Positions 49,732 to 59,423 of a stretch of DNA of 64,000 nucleotides are shown here, piece after piece (within the stretch, counting starts at the first letter, position 1; every line of letters begins with the position of its first letter). The notes under the pieces were generated by a model. That model was not told the DNA's origin and made no database searches. It worked only from the letters and a program-made list of their open reading frames with translations. The DNA is from Mammaliicoccus vitulinus (GTDB lineage Bacteria > Bacillota > Bacilli > Staphylococcales > Staphylococcaceae): contig NZ_CP118974.1 in NCBI RefSeq assembly GCF_029024305.1, forward strand, positions 1,178,001 to 1,242,000. Direction: 5' to 3'. The position numbers and the translations under genes are program-made.

Positions 49732-49968
49732 ATGATGTAAGATTGGATAACCGTAAGTAAATATTGTAGCTAATGAGAAAAAGCCAAATGATACTACAGT
49801 TATTGCACCAAAAAGAATGCCCAAAATATTTTTGTTTTTGAATGCTGAAATCAAACCAAATATTGCAAGAATAAAAACAGCTAGCATTAATAAAGAAAAA
49901 ATATTAACACCGATATGGATTTTTACTCCAAATAACTCAAATAATTCCCCTGTGTCGATAAATGGCAT
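49729..49968 (-). CDS. DUF2759 family small membrane protein
   Basis: 79 residues starting MPFIDTGELFELFGVKIHIG, with two hydrophobic segments (about 18-40 and 47-73). Matches the DUF2759 family (YqgW region). The start at 49968 is behind GGGGG at 7 nt; the longer open frame up to 50079 overlaps the MBL gene start region and is not supported. Function unknown. Confidence 0.72.
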   Translation of the reverse strand: MPFIDTGELFELFGVKIHIGVNIFSLLMLAVFILAIFGLISAFKNKNILGILFGAITVVSFGFFSLATIFTYGYPILHH

Positions 49969-50067
49969 TCCAATACCCCCAATACAAATTTCTTTTATTA
50001 TCATATTAATTGTATAATTAATATGCGGTTTTGTCGAGATACTTTTTAAAAAAGAGGAGGAAATAAA

Positions 50068-50700
50068 ATGAAAGTACATAGCTATTCTTTAGGCATTGTT
50101 GAAACAAATTGTTATATTATCGAAGGTGATGAAGAACTTTTAGTAATTGACCCAGGTGATAATGGTCAATTTATAAATGAACGTATAAAGAAATTTAATA
50201 AAAAGTTGAGTGGTATCTTACTGACACATGCTCATTTTGATCATATAGGTGGTGTAGATGATGTCGTTAACGCTCACGGTGTAGACGTTTATGTACACAA
50301 AGAAGAGAAATCTTGGTTAACGGATACTGTGAAAAATGGTTCTAAAAAGTTTGAAGCTTATCAGTTACCTCCAGTTGTGCAGCACACGATACCTTTAGTT
50401 ATAGGTGAAGGTCAACATAAAATTGGTGAGTTTGAGTTTGAGGCATTACATACGCCTGGTCATTCTCCAGGAAGCTTATCGTTTGTTTTTGGTGACTTTG
50501 CTGTTGTTGGAGATACTTTGTTTAAAGGCGGCATCGGTAGAACGGATTTATACAAGGGTGATACTGAAACGTTAATGAGCTCTATTGAAGATAAATTACT
50601 AGAATTAGATCCTAATACGACAATCTTTCCGGGACATGGACCCGAATCAACGATATCTGAAGAAGAAATGACGAATCCTTATTTAAATGGTTTTAACTAA
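50068..50700 (+). CDS. MBL-fold metallo-hydrolase (YqgX, glyoxalase II-like)
   Basis: 210 residues. Metal motif THAHFDHIGG (HXHXDH) near 53-61, then His in HTPGHSPGS near 132 and Asp in VVGDTLF near 151. The short form of the glyoxalase II group; the B. subtilis relative YqgX hydrolyses acyl or thiol-linked substrates. ATG behind GAGGAGG. Substrate not determined by sequence. Confidence 0.85.
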   Translation: MKVHSYSLGIVETNCYIIEGDEELLVIDPGDNGQFINERIKKFNKKLSGILLTHAHFDHIGGVDDVVNAHGVDVYVHKEEKSWLTDTVKNGSKKFEAYQLPPVVQHTIPLVIGEGQHKIGEFEFEALHTPGHSPGSLSFVFGDFAVVGDTLFKGGIGRTDLYKGDTETLMSSIEDKLLELDPNTTIFPGHGPESTISEEEMTNPYLNGFN

Positions 50701-50702
50701 AT

Positions 50703-50738
50703 AAAAAAGCATTACACTAAATGTGTAATGCTTTTTTT
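50703..50738. terminator. Bidirectional terminator after MBL hydrolase
   Basis: AAAAAGCATTACAC with GTGTAATGCTTTTT, loop about 6 nt; between convergent genes. Confidence 0.9.
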
Positions 50739-50982
50739 AATGATGACCGAAACTTGGCTCTAATAAGAATGTTGAATAGTATGTAAATCCTACAAAACAT
50801 AATACTAAATAAAGAGCGAATATATACATATACATTCTTTCAGTTAATTTTAAGTATCCCAACAATACGAAAAATCCAGTTTGAGCTACAAAGAAATACG
50901 CCATCATGTCCATTCCTCCGACATAAAACATTGTAGCAAATATAGCAGTCCAGAAGCCTAGAGTTTTATAAACTTTATCCAT
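50737..50982 (-). CDS. DUF2626 family small membrane protein
   Basis: 81 residues starting MDKVYKTLGFWTAIFAT, with three hydrophobic segments. Length and pattern fit DUF2626 (YqgY) of Bacillales. The ATG at 50982 follows GAGGGGG at proper distance; an upstream ATG at 51021 has no ribosome site. Function unknown. Confidence 0.75.
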   Translation of the reverse strand: MDKVYKTLGFWTAIFATMFYVGGMDMMAYFFVAQTGFFVLLGYLKLTERMYMYIFALYLVLCFVGFTYYSTFLLEPSFGHH

Positions 50983-51059
50983 CTTCTTAAGAACCCCCTC
51001 TGTGTTTACTTTCTTATTCATTTCTAATTATAAAGTTACTGCATACAAAAGTAAATAGC

Positions 51060-51074
51060 ATTTTGATGCAAAAT
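51060..51074. promoter_or_regulatory. Perfect palindrome upstream of comGA
   Basis: ATTTTG-ATG-CAAAAT, 62 bp ahead of comGA. It may be a regulator site for the competence operon. It does not fit the ComK AAAA-N5-TTTT pattern, and I cannot assign a factor. Confidence 0.4.
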
Positions 51075-51135
51075 ATAAACAATCAAGTAAGTAATGACGG
51101 ATATTGAAAGCGTTTATATATAATAGGAAGAGATT

Positions 51136-52038
51136 ATGGAGAAATTATTTAAATCAATTATCGAAGACGCTATAAAATCAAATGTAAGCGATATTCATTT
51201 CATACCTGTAATAGACGATAAGATTGTTGTTCAGATGAGATTTAATGGTGACAACAAAGACTATGATTTATCGCTAGATGCTAAATTGTATAACAGATTG
51301 CTAATCTATATGAAATTTATTTCTCACTTAGACGTAAGTGAGAGAAACAAAGCACAAAGTGGTCAGTATATTTATGAACATGTTATGAATTATTATTTAA
51401 GAATTTCGACGATACCAATTAGTTTAGGGATAGAATCATGTGCAATCAGGATAACACCTCAATATTTTATTGAAAGTGATGCAAATAGGCTTAATTCAGA
51501 TTTTATAGAAATTAGAAATAAGATGTATCAATCTGAAGGTTTATTTCTATTTACTGGGCCTACAGGATCTGGTAAGACAACTTTAATGTATGAATTAATG
51601 TATGACTTAAAGAAAGAAAAGAATAAACATATTATTACGATTGAGGATCCTGTGGAACAAACATTAAATGGCGTTGTACAAGTTTCTGTTAATGAAAGAG
51701 CGAATATATCTTATCAACAGTCATTTAAAGCAATTTTAAGATGTGATCCTGATGTTATTATGATAGGTGAAATAAGAGATGAAGAAACTGCTAAGCAAGT
51801 TATACAAGCAAGTTTAAGTGGGCATCTTGTGCTTTCAACTATGCATGCTAAAGATAATATCGGTGCAATACATAGATTAATTGAATTAGGCATAACTGTA
51901 GAACAAATTAAGCAAGGCATATCGTGTATTGCAAATCAGCGATTAGTTAAGCAAGATGAATCAAGTCGCTGTCGAAAAATGAGTTACATGTTTAGTGAAC
52001 ATATCATTCAATATATGGTGCGTGATTATCATGAATAA
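51136..52038 (+). CDS. comGA: Competence pseudopilus ATPase ComGA
   Basis: 300-residue type II/IV secretion ATPase that powers assembly of the DNA-uptake pseudopilus. Walker A GPTGSGKTT near 140, Asp box IITIEDPVEQ near 168, Walker B-like VIMIGEIRDEETA near 208. Slightly shorter than other ComGA proteins at the N-terminus. ATG behind AGGAAGAG. First gene of comGA-GB-GC-GD-GE-GF-GG. Confidence 0.93.
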   Translation: MEKLFKSIIEDAIKSNVSDIHFIPVIDDKIVVQMRFNGDNKDYDLSLDAKLYNRLLIYMKFISHLDVSERNKAQSGQYIYEHVMNYYLRISTIPISLGIESCAIRITPQYFIESDANRLNSDFIEIRNKMYQSEGLFLFTGPTGSGKTTLMYELMYDLKKEKNKHIITIEDPVEQTLNGVVQVSVNERANISYQQSFKAILRCDPDVIMIGEIRDEETAKQVIQASLSGHLVLSTMHAKDNIGAIHRLIELGITVEQIKQGISCIANQRLVKQDESSRCRKMSYMFSEHIIQYMVRDYHE

Positions 52039-53068
52039 AGGCTGTATCTTAAAAAAAGATAAAGTATTATATTTAGTTAGGCTTTCAGATATGTTAAAAC
52101 AAGGTTTTACCTTGATGGAAGCCATTCAATTATTAACAGATCAATTCCTGCAGTTTTCTAAACAAAAATTAACAACGAAAGTAATTGAACTAGTAAAAGA
52201 TACCGGGCAATTGCACGAAGTTTTGAAAGTTTTGAATTATCCTCAAGTAATCATTACTCAAATTTATTTTGGAGAAAACTACGGAAACTTAATTGAAACA
52301 ATCGATCATTCTATTTTATATTTAAAGAAAATAGAGCATGTAAAAGAAAGATTTATTAAAACGATACAATATCCTGCATTATTACTTTGTATATTCTTCA
52401 TGCTTTTAGCTGCAGTAAACCAGACTATTATTCCTCAATTCAGTGAAATATATGAATCTATGAACGTAGAAATTTCCACCTCATTAAAAGTAATTACGAC
52501 AATCTTTTCCTATTTGCCTACTACAATTTTCACGATATTTTTAAGCTTAATATTGATAAACCTTTTACTATATATGAATTATATGGGTAAAGATGTTTCC
52601 AAAAGAATCGTGTTTTTTAAGAGAATACCTTTTATTAATAAATACATTTCTATGTATCATTCATACCGTATTGCTAGAGACTTTTCATTTTTTATACAAA
52701 ATGGCGTAACGCTTAATACAATTATTGAAATTTACATGTTACAAACTAAAGATGACTTTTTAAAATATATTGGTCTCTCAATCAATAATGCTATGAGAAA
52801 AGGGGAAACATTTCCTAATGCAATAAAACAATTAGGATGTTTCGACGAGCATTTAATTCATTATATTAAACACGGCGAAAACAAATCTAAATTAGATCTG
52901 GAATTGCATTATTTTAGCGTATTCATGTTAGATAAATTAGAAAAGACTTTTGTTAAACATTTGAAATGGATACAACCTATTGTATTTGGGATTTTAGCAT
53001 TACTAATTGTAACACTGTACTTAATTATTATTTTGCCGATGCTACAAATGGTTGAAGGCATAAAATGA
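52031..53068 (+). CDS. comGB: Competence pseudopilus membrane platform protein ComGB
   Basis: 345-residue GspF-type inner membrane protein with two GspF domains and three hydrophobic segments (about 110-135, 160-185, 315-340). It anchors the ATPase and organises pilin assembly. ATG at 52031 overlaps comGA by 8 bp; the open frame further upstream lies within comGA. Confidence 0.88.
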   Translation: MNKGCILKKDKVLYLVRLSDMLKQGFTLMEAIQLLTDQFLQFSKQKLTTKVIELVKDTGQLHEVLKVLNYPQVIITQIYFGENYGNLIETIDHSILYLKKIEHVKERFIKTIQYPALLLCIFFMLLAAVNQTIIPQFSEIYESMNVEISTSLKVITTIFSYLPTTIFTIFLSLILINLLLYMNYMGKDVSKRIVFFKRIPFINKYISMYHSYRIARDFSFFIQNGVTLNTIIEIYMLQTKDDFLKYIGLSINNAMRKGETFPNAIKQLGCFDEHLIHYIKHGENKSKLDLELHYFSVFMLDKLEKTFVKHLKWIQPIVFGILALLIVTLYLIIILPMLQMVEGIK

Positions 53069-53081
53069 AAGGATGTTATAA

Positions 53082-53399
53082 ATGAAAAAGTTTAAATTGC
53101 TATGTAAAAAAGAAGGGTTTACTTTAATCGAGATGTTGATAGTGCTTTTGATCATAAGCATTTTGTTAATCATCATCATACCTAATATTAGCAAACAATC
53201 AGAAACTGTTAAAAGCACTGGATGCCAAGCACAAATTAAGATGGTAGCTGGACAAGTAGAAGCATATACGTTAAAGCATGATGCTAAACCGAACTCAGTT
53301 AATGATTTAGTAAGTGATGGGTATATAAATGAAAAGCAATTAACGTGTAAATCAGGTGAGAGCATTACATTACAAAATGGAGAAGTCGTTGCAAATTAA
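53082..53399 (+). CDS. comGC: Major competence pseudopilin ComGC
   Basis: 105-residue prepilin. Cleavage site KKEGFTLIEML (after Gly, with Glu at +5) followed by a 20-residue hydrophobic helix (about 14-35). Main subunit of the DNA uptake pilus after processing by ComC. Two Cys (in STGCQAQI and LTCKSG) could form an intramolecular disulfide. The stop overlaps the comGD start (TAATGG). Confidence 0.92.
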   Translation: MKKFKLLCKKEGFTLIEMLIVLLIISILLIIIIPNISKQSETVKSTGCQAQIKMVAGQVEAYTLKHDAKPNSVNDLVSDGYINEKQLTCKSGESITLQNGEVVAN

Positions 53400-53827
53400 T
53401 GGAGAATAAGGGATTTACGCTCATCGAGATGATCATTGTAATTTCAATACTAAGTTTGATTTTTATGGTTACGATGTCTTTATCGATTAGTTCAGTAGAT
53501 AAAATAGGATTAACAAGTGGTATAAAAGACTTTGAAACTAAGTTAGAGTATTTAGAAACAAAATCTCTCGCAACTAAAAGACCGATATTAGTTTGGTTTA
53601 AACCTAATTCAGAAAAAATTTATTATCAATTAGAGAAAGGTAACATTCAAACACTCAATCTATATAAAGGCAATATATCTAAAGACAATAAATTTACTAC
53701 TTTAGTACTTGATGGAGAAGGAAATATTAATCAGTTTGGTACATTGAAAATGAATTTTAGCAACAAAAAATATAACGTTGTTTTTCGTATAGAGAAGGGA
53801 AGATATAGAATTGTCGAAGAACAATAA
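53399..53827 (+). CDS. comGD: Minor competence pseudopilin ComGD
   Basis: 142 residues. Prepilin site ENKGFTLIEMI very close to the N-terminus, then a hydrophobic helix and a soluble domain. Starts on the comGC stop codon and overlaps comGE by 17 bp. Confidence 0.87.
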   Translation: MENKGFTLIEMIIVISILSLIFMVTMSLSISSVDKIGLTSGIKDFETKLEYLETKSLATKRPILVWFKPNSEKIYYQLEKGNIQTLNLYKGNISKDNKFTTLVLDGEGNINQFGTLKMNFSNKKYNVVFRIEKGRYRIVEEQ

Positions 53828-54092
53828 AGGTTATGTGTTTATCGATTTTATGCTTTCAATTTTCATTATTATTTTATTAAGTGGGACGTTATTACCTTTA
53901 GTGACTACTTTAAATAAAAATATTGAAAAAGAGCATAGCAAAATTAAGCTTTATCAAATCTTGTACCAAACGCTTCAATCCTCAAATCACGAATTTAAAT
54001 ATGATGTAAGCAGATATAAATATATCAATTTTAATAATCAAATTTGTTTGGAAGATGAAAAGAAAAATGAAAAAGTTTGTATCAAAAAATAA
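53811..54092 (+). CDS. comGE: Minor pseudopilin ComGE (atypical cleavage site)
   Basis: 93 residues starting with TTG. The prepilin-like site is NNKGYVFIDFML, with Tyr in place of Phe at +1 and Asp in place of Glu at +5; a hydrophobic helix (about 13-32) and a short basic domain with two Cys near the end follow. Identified mainly by position between comGD and comGF. Confidence 0.7.
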   Translation: MSKNNKGYVFIDFMLSIFIIILLSGTLLPLVTTLNKNIEKEHSKIKLYQILYQTLQSSNHEFKYDVSRYKYINFNNQICLEDEKKNEKVCIKK

Positions 54093-54501
54093 CGCTGGAT
54101 TTACGATGATAGAGATGTTGTTATCTTTGTCATTTTTACTTATTATACTTGCACTTATACCTTTGTTAATTAAAAGTATATATGTGTTTAAAGATAATGC
54201 ATTGGATCATACGAACTATGAATTAATCATGTTTCGTAAAGATTTATCTGAAGAAATAAAAGATACTAACATCGTGATTGATAATGCTCATCACAAAATG
54301 AAATTTATACACAATGGCAATTCAAAAGAATATACATTGTTAAACGCCAAAATATATAAAAGTATTAATGGAAAAGGGAATATTACGTTATTAAATAATG
54401 TCGAACTCTTCAATATACAACAAGTTAATCAAAATACATTTAAGGTAGATATAACCATTAGGAAGGGAGATAACAAAATTCATGAAGAAATTTTTATCTA
54501 A
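54055..54501 (+). CDS. comGF: Minor pseudopilin ComGF
   Basis: 148 residues with prepilin site NNAGFTMIEMLLSL and a hydrophobic helix, then a beta-rich domain (NAHHKMKFIHNGNSKEYTLLN, in blocks). The start is uncertain: ATG 54055 touches a GGAAG site without spacing and ATG 54067 is 12 nt away from it. Overlaps comGE and the next gene. Confidence 0.82.
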   Translation: MKRKMKKFVSKNNAGFTMIEMLLSLSFLLIILALIPLLIKSIYVFKDNALDHTNYELIMFRKDLSEEIKDTNIVIDNAHHKMKFIHNGNSKEYTLLNAKIYKSINGKGNITLLNNVELFNIQQVNQNTFKVDITIRKGDNKIHEEIFI

Positions 54502-54664
54502 TGAGCATGGGTTTTTATTACCATTTCTGCTAGGTATTTTGTTTATCTATTCCGCTTTTTTATCGTTTTACCTAGTTCAATATAGTTATAAGTTAAATAT
54601 TTATCACAATCTAGAGCAATACTATCAACAAGAAATAAAAATAATGATAAATAAAGAATATTAG
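54482..54664 (+). CDS. Short ComGG-like protein
   Basis: 60 residues starting MKKFLSNEHGFLLPFLLGIL. A pseudopilin-like Gly-Phe with no Glu at +5, one hydrophobic helix (about 10-32) and a short tail. Its place at the end of the com operon makes it the ComGG counterpart, but B. subtilis ComGG is about twice as long. ATG at 54482 overlaps comGF by 20 bp. Confidence 0.65.
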   Translation: MKKFLSNEHGFLLPFLLGILFIYSAFLSFYLVQYSYKLNIYHNLEQYYQQEIKIMINKEY

Positions 54665-54735
54665 TCTTTTTATTTTCTGAATAATGAGATAGAATAAAGT
54701 TTAAGTTGAAATGTGACAGCTAAGGAGTAGATTTA

Positions 54736-55224
54736 ATGTCGATAGTGTTAGTTGGTTTTATGGGTGTTGGAAAAACAACAATCGGTAACTTGTTAAGTGA
54801 ACATTATGACAAACCTTTAGTAGATATAGATACTTATATCGTTGAAACAACACAATTACCAATCCCTCAAATTTTTGAAAAGTATGGTGAAGCATATTTT
54901 AGAGATTTAGAGTATCAAGCCCTTCAAAAATGGATTGATAAAGACGTTGTTATTTCAACTGGTGGTGGTATTATAGAATCTGAATTATCGAAAGATATAT
55001 TGAAAGGTAATGTGAATACATTCTGGTTAAAATGTGATATTGAAATATTATTTAATAGAATTAATCATGATCATAATAGACCGAATGCGAGCGGCAGATC
55101 TTTAAATGAATTAAAAGCCTTGTATTCAAAACGAGAATTAAGTTATAATGAAATCGCATTCAAGCATATTGATGCAAACAGACCTAAAGAAGTAGTTGCT
55201 AGTGAGATTATTGAATCTCTATAA
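54736..55224 (+). CDS. aroK: Shikimate kinase
   Basis: 162 residues. It phosphorylates shikimate on the way to chorismate and aromatic amino acids. P-loop GFMGVGKTT near 7, DIDTYIVE near 32, FRDLEYQAL near 55, STGGG near 76 and the lid region NRPNAS. ATG behind AAGGAG. Located between comG and gcvT as in staphylococci. Confidence 0.93.
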   Translation: MSIVLVGFMGVGKTTIGNLLSEHYDKPLVDIDTYIVETTQLPIPQIFEKYGEAYFRDLEYQALQKWIDKDVVISTGGGIIESELSKDILKGNVNTFWLKCDIEILFNRINHDHNRPNASGRSLNELKALYSKRELSYNEIAFKHIDANRPKEVVASEIIESL

Positions 55225-55246
55225 GCTTATATATTTGCGAATGATC

Positions 55247-55387
55247 AAAGTTAGAGAGAATGAATGTAATATTCATCGCCGAAGGAGCAAGCCATATTTG
55301 AGTGAATCTCTCAGGCAAAAGGATAACTTTGTGACGCATTCCTGAAGAGTACTTCAACAGGGTAGCGAAAGCTACCCTGTTTTTTTA
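55247..55387 (+). ncRNA. Singlet glycine riboswitch with terminator, upstream of gcvT
   Basis: The glycine aptamer core is visible: GAGAG, GCCGAAGGAGCAA, CTCTCAGGCAAAAGGA, closed by AAAGTTA (55247-55253) with TAACTTT (55324-55330). Only one aptamer is present; the following GACGCATTCCTGAAGAG resembles the 5' part of a second aptamer that is otherwise missing (ghost). The platform is a terminator, ACAGGGTAGC-GAAA-GCTACCCTGT plus Ts (55357-55387). In B. subtilis glycine turns gcv expression on. Confidence 0.92.
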
Positions 55388-55416
55388 TTATACATATTTA
55401 GAAGGGGAGAGTTATG

Positions 55417-56505
55417 ATGACTACAGATTTAAAGAAAACACCTTTATATCAAACGTATATTGATCAAGGAGCAAAAGTTATTGATTTTTCTGGCTGGGCT
55501 TTACCAGTGCAATTCTCAAGTATTAAAGAGGAACATAATGCTGTTAGATCAAAAGTTGGTATTTTCGATGTAAGCCATATGGGTGAAATTATCGTTTCTG
55601 GAGAAGAAGCGGATCAATTTATTCAATATGCTTTAACAAATGATTCATCTACATTAACAGACTCTAAAGCTCAATATACTATGCTTTGTAACGATAAGGG
55701 CGGCGTGATTGATGATTTAGTTGTTTACAAGTTGGAAGAATCGGTTTATTTCTTAGTTGTTAACGCTGGTAATACAGATATAGATTTTGAATGGTTACAA
55801 AATATTCAAGGATTTAATGTAAACATTGAAAATAAATCTTCAGAATATGGACAATTAGCTATTCAAGGGCCAGAAGCTCGTGATTTAGTGCAAAAATTAG
55901 TGAACATAGACGTTACTGAAATGAAGATGTTTGAGTTTCAACAAAATGTTAGTTTATTCGGGAAAGAAGTTATATTGTCGCAATCAGGTTACACAGGTGA
56001 AGATGGTTTTGAAGTATATTGCAAATCTGGAGATACTAAAGAAATATGGGATGGCTTCATCAAGGAAGGTGTTGAACCTTGTGGCTTAGGAGCACGTGAT
56101 ACGCTTAGATTAGAAGCGGCTTTACCATTACATGGTCAAGATTTGTCAGAACAAATCACGCCATATGAAGCAGGGGTAGGTTTTGCAGTTAAACCTTTAA
56201 TTGAAGCAGACTTTATTGGTAAATCAGTACTTAAAGAGCAAAAAGAAAATGGTGCAACTAGAAAATCAATTGGTATAGAAATGATTGATAAAGGTATACC
56301 TAGAACTGATTATGAAATTTTAGATATTGATGGTCATGAAATTGGGTATGTCACTTCAGGAACACAATCACCATCAACTGGTAAATCAATCGCAATGGGA
56401 TTGATTAACAAAGAATCTTTTGAACTAGATAAAGAAATTCTAATTCAAGTAAGAAAAAGACAAGTAAAAGCTAAAATTGTAAAAAAATCATCATTTAAAT
56501 CATAG
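55417..56505 (+). CDS. gcvT: Glycine cleavage system T protein (aminomethyltransferase)
   Basis: 362 residues. It transfers the methylene unit from GcvH-bound aminomethyl-lipoate to THF. Blocks: [13 protein letters not shown] near 24, FDVSHMGEI near 50 and [12 protein letters not shown] near 228. Two adjacent ATGs (55414, 55417) behind AAGGGGAG; either may be used. First gene of gcvT-gcvPA-gcvPB under the glycine riboswitch. Confidence 0.95.
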   Translation: MTTDLKKTPLYQTYIDQGAKVIDFSGWALPVQFSSIKEEHNAVRSKVGIFDVSHMGEIIVSGEEADQFIQYALTNDSSTLTDSKAQYTMLCNDKGGVIDDLVVYKLEESVYFLVVNAGNTDIDFEWLQNIQGFNVNIENKSSEYGQLAIQGPEARDLVQKLVNIDVTEMKMFEFQQNVSLFGKEVILSQSGYTGEDGFEVYCKSGDTKEIWDGFIKEGVEPCGLGARDTLRLEAALPLHGQDLSEQITPYEAGVGFAVKPLIEADFIGKSVLKEQKENGATRKSIGIEMIDKGIPRTDYEILDIDGHEIGYVTSGTQSPSTGKSIAMGLINKESFELDKEILIQVRKRQVKAKIVKKSSFKS

Positions 56506-56516
56506 GAGTGAATAAA

Positions 56517-57860
56517 ATGGGTCACCGCTATATACCTTTAACTGAAAAAGATAAGTCAGAAATGTTAGATGTAATCGGTATTAAATCAGTAGATGAATTA
56601 TTTACTGATATACCTGAATCAGTAAGATTTAACAATCCACTAAATATTAAAGAGAAAAAATCAGAAACAGCTTTATTACGAGAATTATCACAAATTGCTA
56701 ATAAAAATATAACGAGTGAAACACATGCATCATTTTTGGGAGCTGGTGTTTATGATCACTATATTCCAACAGTAGTAGACCATGTCATTTCTCGTTCAGA
56801 ATTTTATACTGCATATACGCCGTACCAACCTGAAATTTCACAAGGTGAATTACAAGCTATTTTCGAATTTCAAACTTTAATTTGTGAATTAACCGGTATG
56901 GATGTAGCTAACTCTTCAATGTATGACGGAGGAACTGCTTTTGCTGAGGCTGCTGTACTTGCAGCAGGTCACACTAAAAAGAAAAAAGTAATCGTATCTA
57001 AGTCAGTACATTATCAATCTATTGAAGTTCTTAAAACATATACGAAAGCTCAAGATATTGAAGTAATCGAAGTTGATTTAGACGGTACAGTAACAGATTT
57101 AGATAAATTAAAAGAAGTTATCGATGATGATACTGCAGCTGTATGCGTTCAATATCCTAATTTCTTTGGTTCACTGGAAGATTTAGAAGCTATTAAACAA
57201 TTAATCGAAGACAAAAAAGCATTATTTATTGTTTCGAGTAATCCGTTATCTCTAGGTCTCATTACACCTCCGGGAGAATTTGGTGCAGATATCGTTGTTG
57301 GAGATGCACAAGTATTCGGTATCCCAGCACAATATGGTGGCCCACATTGTGGTTACTTTGCATCAACTAAAAAATTGATGCGTAAATTACCTGGACGTTT
57401 AGTAGGTCAAACACAAGATGAAGATGGTAATAGAGGTTTTGTATTAACATTACAAGCACGTGAACAACATATTAGAAGAGATAAAGCTACATCTAACATT
57501 TGTTCTAACCAAGCGTTAAATGCTTTAGCAGCTTCAGTATGTATGAGTGCGTTAGGTAAAAATGGCGTATACGAAATGGCTAAACTTAACATGGAAAACA
57601 CAACATACATGAAGCAACAAATGAAAGAAGTGGGATTTGAAGTATTAGATGGTATTTCATTTAATGAATTTGTTGTTAAGTTTAACAAACCTATAAAAGA
57701 AATAAATAAAGATTTACTTGAAGAAGGCATAATAGGTGGATTTGATTTAGGATTTATGAATGATGATTTTGAAAATCATATGTTAATTGCAGTGACTGAA
57801 CTTAGAACTAAAGAAGAAATTGATACATTTATCCAAAAAGTAGGTGAATATAGTGCGTAA
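56517..57860 (+). CDS. gcvPA: Glycine dehydrogenase (decarboxylating) subunit 1
   Basis: 447-residue N-terminal half of the P protein, split as in Firmicutes. PLP-fold type I without the catalytic Lys, which lies in subunit 2. Blocks [13 protein letters not shown] near 79, [20 protein letters not shown] near 103 (split blocks) and [20 protein letters not shown] at 56517; the GTG at 56508 is in the ribosome site AGGAGTG. Overlaps gcvPB by 8 bp. Confidence 0.95.
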   Translation: MGHRYIPLTEKDKSEMLDVIGIKSVDELFTDIPESVRFNNPLNIKEKKSETALLRELSQIANKNITSETHASFLGAGVYDHYIPTVVDHVISRSEFYTAYTPYQPEISQGELQAIFEFQTLICELTGMDVANSSMYDGGTAFAEAAVLAAGHTKKKKVIVSKSVHYQSIEVLKTYTKAQDIEVIEVDLDGTVTDLDKLKEVIDDDTAAVCVQYPNFFGSLEDLEAIKQLIEDKKALFIVSSNPLSLGLITPPGEFGADIVVGDAQVFGIPAQYGGPHCGYFASTKKLMRKLPGRLVGQTQDEDGNRGFVLTLQAREQHIRRDKATSNICSNQALNALAASVCMSALGKNGVYEMAKLNMENTTYMKQQMKEVGFEVLDGISFNEFVVKFNKPIKEINKDLLEEGIIGGFDLGFMNDDFENHMLIAVTELRTKEEIDTFIQKVGEYSA

Positions 57861-59328
57861 ACCATCAAGTGAATTAATTTTTGAAAGATCTAGAAAAGAC
57901 AGATTTGCATTTTCATTACCTGAAAAAGAAGTTGAAACACAAAATGTTCAAGATATACTAGGTGATAAATTTACGAGAAAACAAAAAGCTGAATTACCAG
58001 AAGTTAGTGAACTTGATTTAATGAGACACTATACAGAGTTGTCGAATAAAAATCATGGTGTAGACACTGGATTCTATCCTTTAGGTTCATGTACGATGAA
58101 ATACAATCCTAAAATAAATGAAAAAGTTGCCAGAATGTCTGGTTTTGCAAATGCACATCCGTTACAAGATGTTTCCACTGTACAAGGGTCGTTAGAAATT
58201 ATTTATGATTTACAAGAACACTTAAAAGAAATAACAGGTATGGATGAAGTGACATTGCAACCTGCAGCAGGCGCACATGGTGAGTGGACTGCGTTATTAA
58301 TGATTAAAGCGTTCCATGAAGCAAATGGAGATTTTAATAGAACAAAAGTAATTGTACCTGATTCAGCTCACGGTACGAATCCAGCATCTGCTAAAGTAGC
58401 TGGTTTTGACACTGTTACAGTTAAATCTAACGAAAAAGGTTTAGTAGATATAGAAGATTTAAAACGTGTAGTCGGTGAAGACACAGCTGCAATCATGTTA
58501 ACAAACCCTAACACTTTAGGTTTATTTGAAGAAGATATTTTAGAAATTAGAGAAATTGTCCACCAAGCTGGCGGTAAACTGTACTATGATGGTGCAAACC
58601 TTAATGCGATAATGAGTAAAGTCAGACCAGGAGATATGGGCTTTGATGCAGTTCATTTAAACTTGCACAAAACTTTCACTGGACCACATGGTGGTGGCGG
58701 TCCTGGTTCAGGACCAGTTGGTGTTAAAGAAGATTTAATTCCGTATTTACCTAAGCCAACAGTTGTAAAAGAAAATGATAGCTATAAATTTGAACATGAT
58801 ATGCCGAATTCAATTGGTCGAGTTAAGCCATTCTTTGGTAATTTCGGTATTTATTTAAGAGCTTATACTTACATTAGAACAATGGGACCTGATGGATTAA
58901 AAGCTGTTTCAGAAACAGCAGTATTAAATGCTAACTACATGTTGAGAAGATTACAAGATCATTTTGAAACGCCATATAAACAACATTGTAAACATGAATT
59001 TGTTATAAGTGGTTCAAGACAGAAAAAACTAGGTGTTAGAACATTGGACATTGCGAAACGTTTATTAGACTTTAATTTCCATCCACCTACAATTTACTTC
59101 CCTATAAACGTGGAAGAGTGCATGATGATTGAACCTACTGAAACCGAATCTAAAGAAACTTTAGATGCTTTCTGTGATACATTAATTCAAATTGCTAAAG
59201 AAGCGGAAGACAACCCTGAAATCGTATTAGATGCACCACATACTACGGTTATCGGACGTTTAGATGAAACGCAAGCAGCAAGAAAACCAGTTTTAAAATT
59301 CGAATTATTAAAAGAAGAAAAAAATTAA
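57853..59328 (+). CDS. gcvPB: Glycine dehydrogenase (decarboxylating) subunit 2
   Basis: 491-residue C-terminal half of the P protein. PLP lysine in [19 protein letters not shown] (block near 270), with [12 protein letters not shown] near 76 and [11 protein letters not shown] near 174. Start GTG at 57853, 6 nt after AGGTG; a GTG at 57844 is part of that site. Ends the riboswitch operon before a hairpin terminator. GcvH and the lipoamide dehydrogenase are not in the window. Confidence 0.95.
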   Translation: MRKPSSELIFERSRKDRFAFSLPEKEVETQNVQDILGDKFTRKQKAELPEVSELDLMRHYTELSNKNHGVDTGFYPLGSCTMKYNPKINEKVARMSGFANAHPLQDVSTVQGSLEIIYDLQEHLKEITGMDEVTLQPAAGAHGEWTALLMIKAFHEANGDFNRTKVIVPDSAHGTNPASAKVAGFDTVTVKSNEKGLVDIEDLKRVVGEDTAAIMLTNPNTLGLFEEDILEIREIVHQAGGKLYYDGANLNAIMSKVRPGDMGFDAVHLNLHKTFTGPHGGGGPGSGPVGVKEDLIPYLPKPTVVKENDSYKFEHDMPNSIGRVKPFFGNFGIYLRAYTYIRTMGPDGLKAVSETAVLNANYMLRRLQDHFETPYKQHCKHEFVISGSRQKKLGVRTLDIAKRLLDFNFHPPTIYFPINVEECMMIEPTETESKETLDAFCDTLIQIAKEAEDNPEIVLDAPHTTVIGRLDETQAARKPVLKFELLKEEKN

Positions 59329-59341
59329 TTGTAAAATAAAA

Positions 59342-59380
59342 ATATCTCTTCACTAGGCTTATAACCTAATGAAGAGATAT
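59342..59380. terminator. Terminator after gcvPB (copy 1 of duplicated hairpin)
   Basis: ATATCTCTTCA with TGAAGAGATAT and inner TAGG/CCTA, between gcvPB and the convergent rhodanese gene. A near copy lies at 60916-60956. Confidence 0.88.
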
Positions 59381-59423
59381 TTTGTTTTGAAAACGAGTAT
59401 TTATGTACCATAATCTTTTGGAA

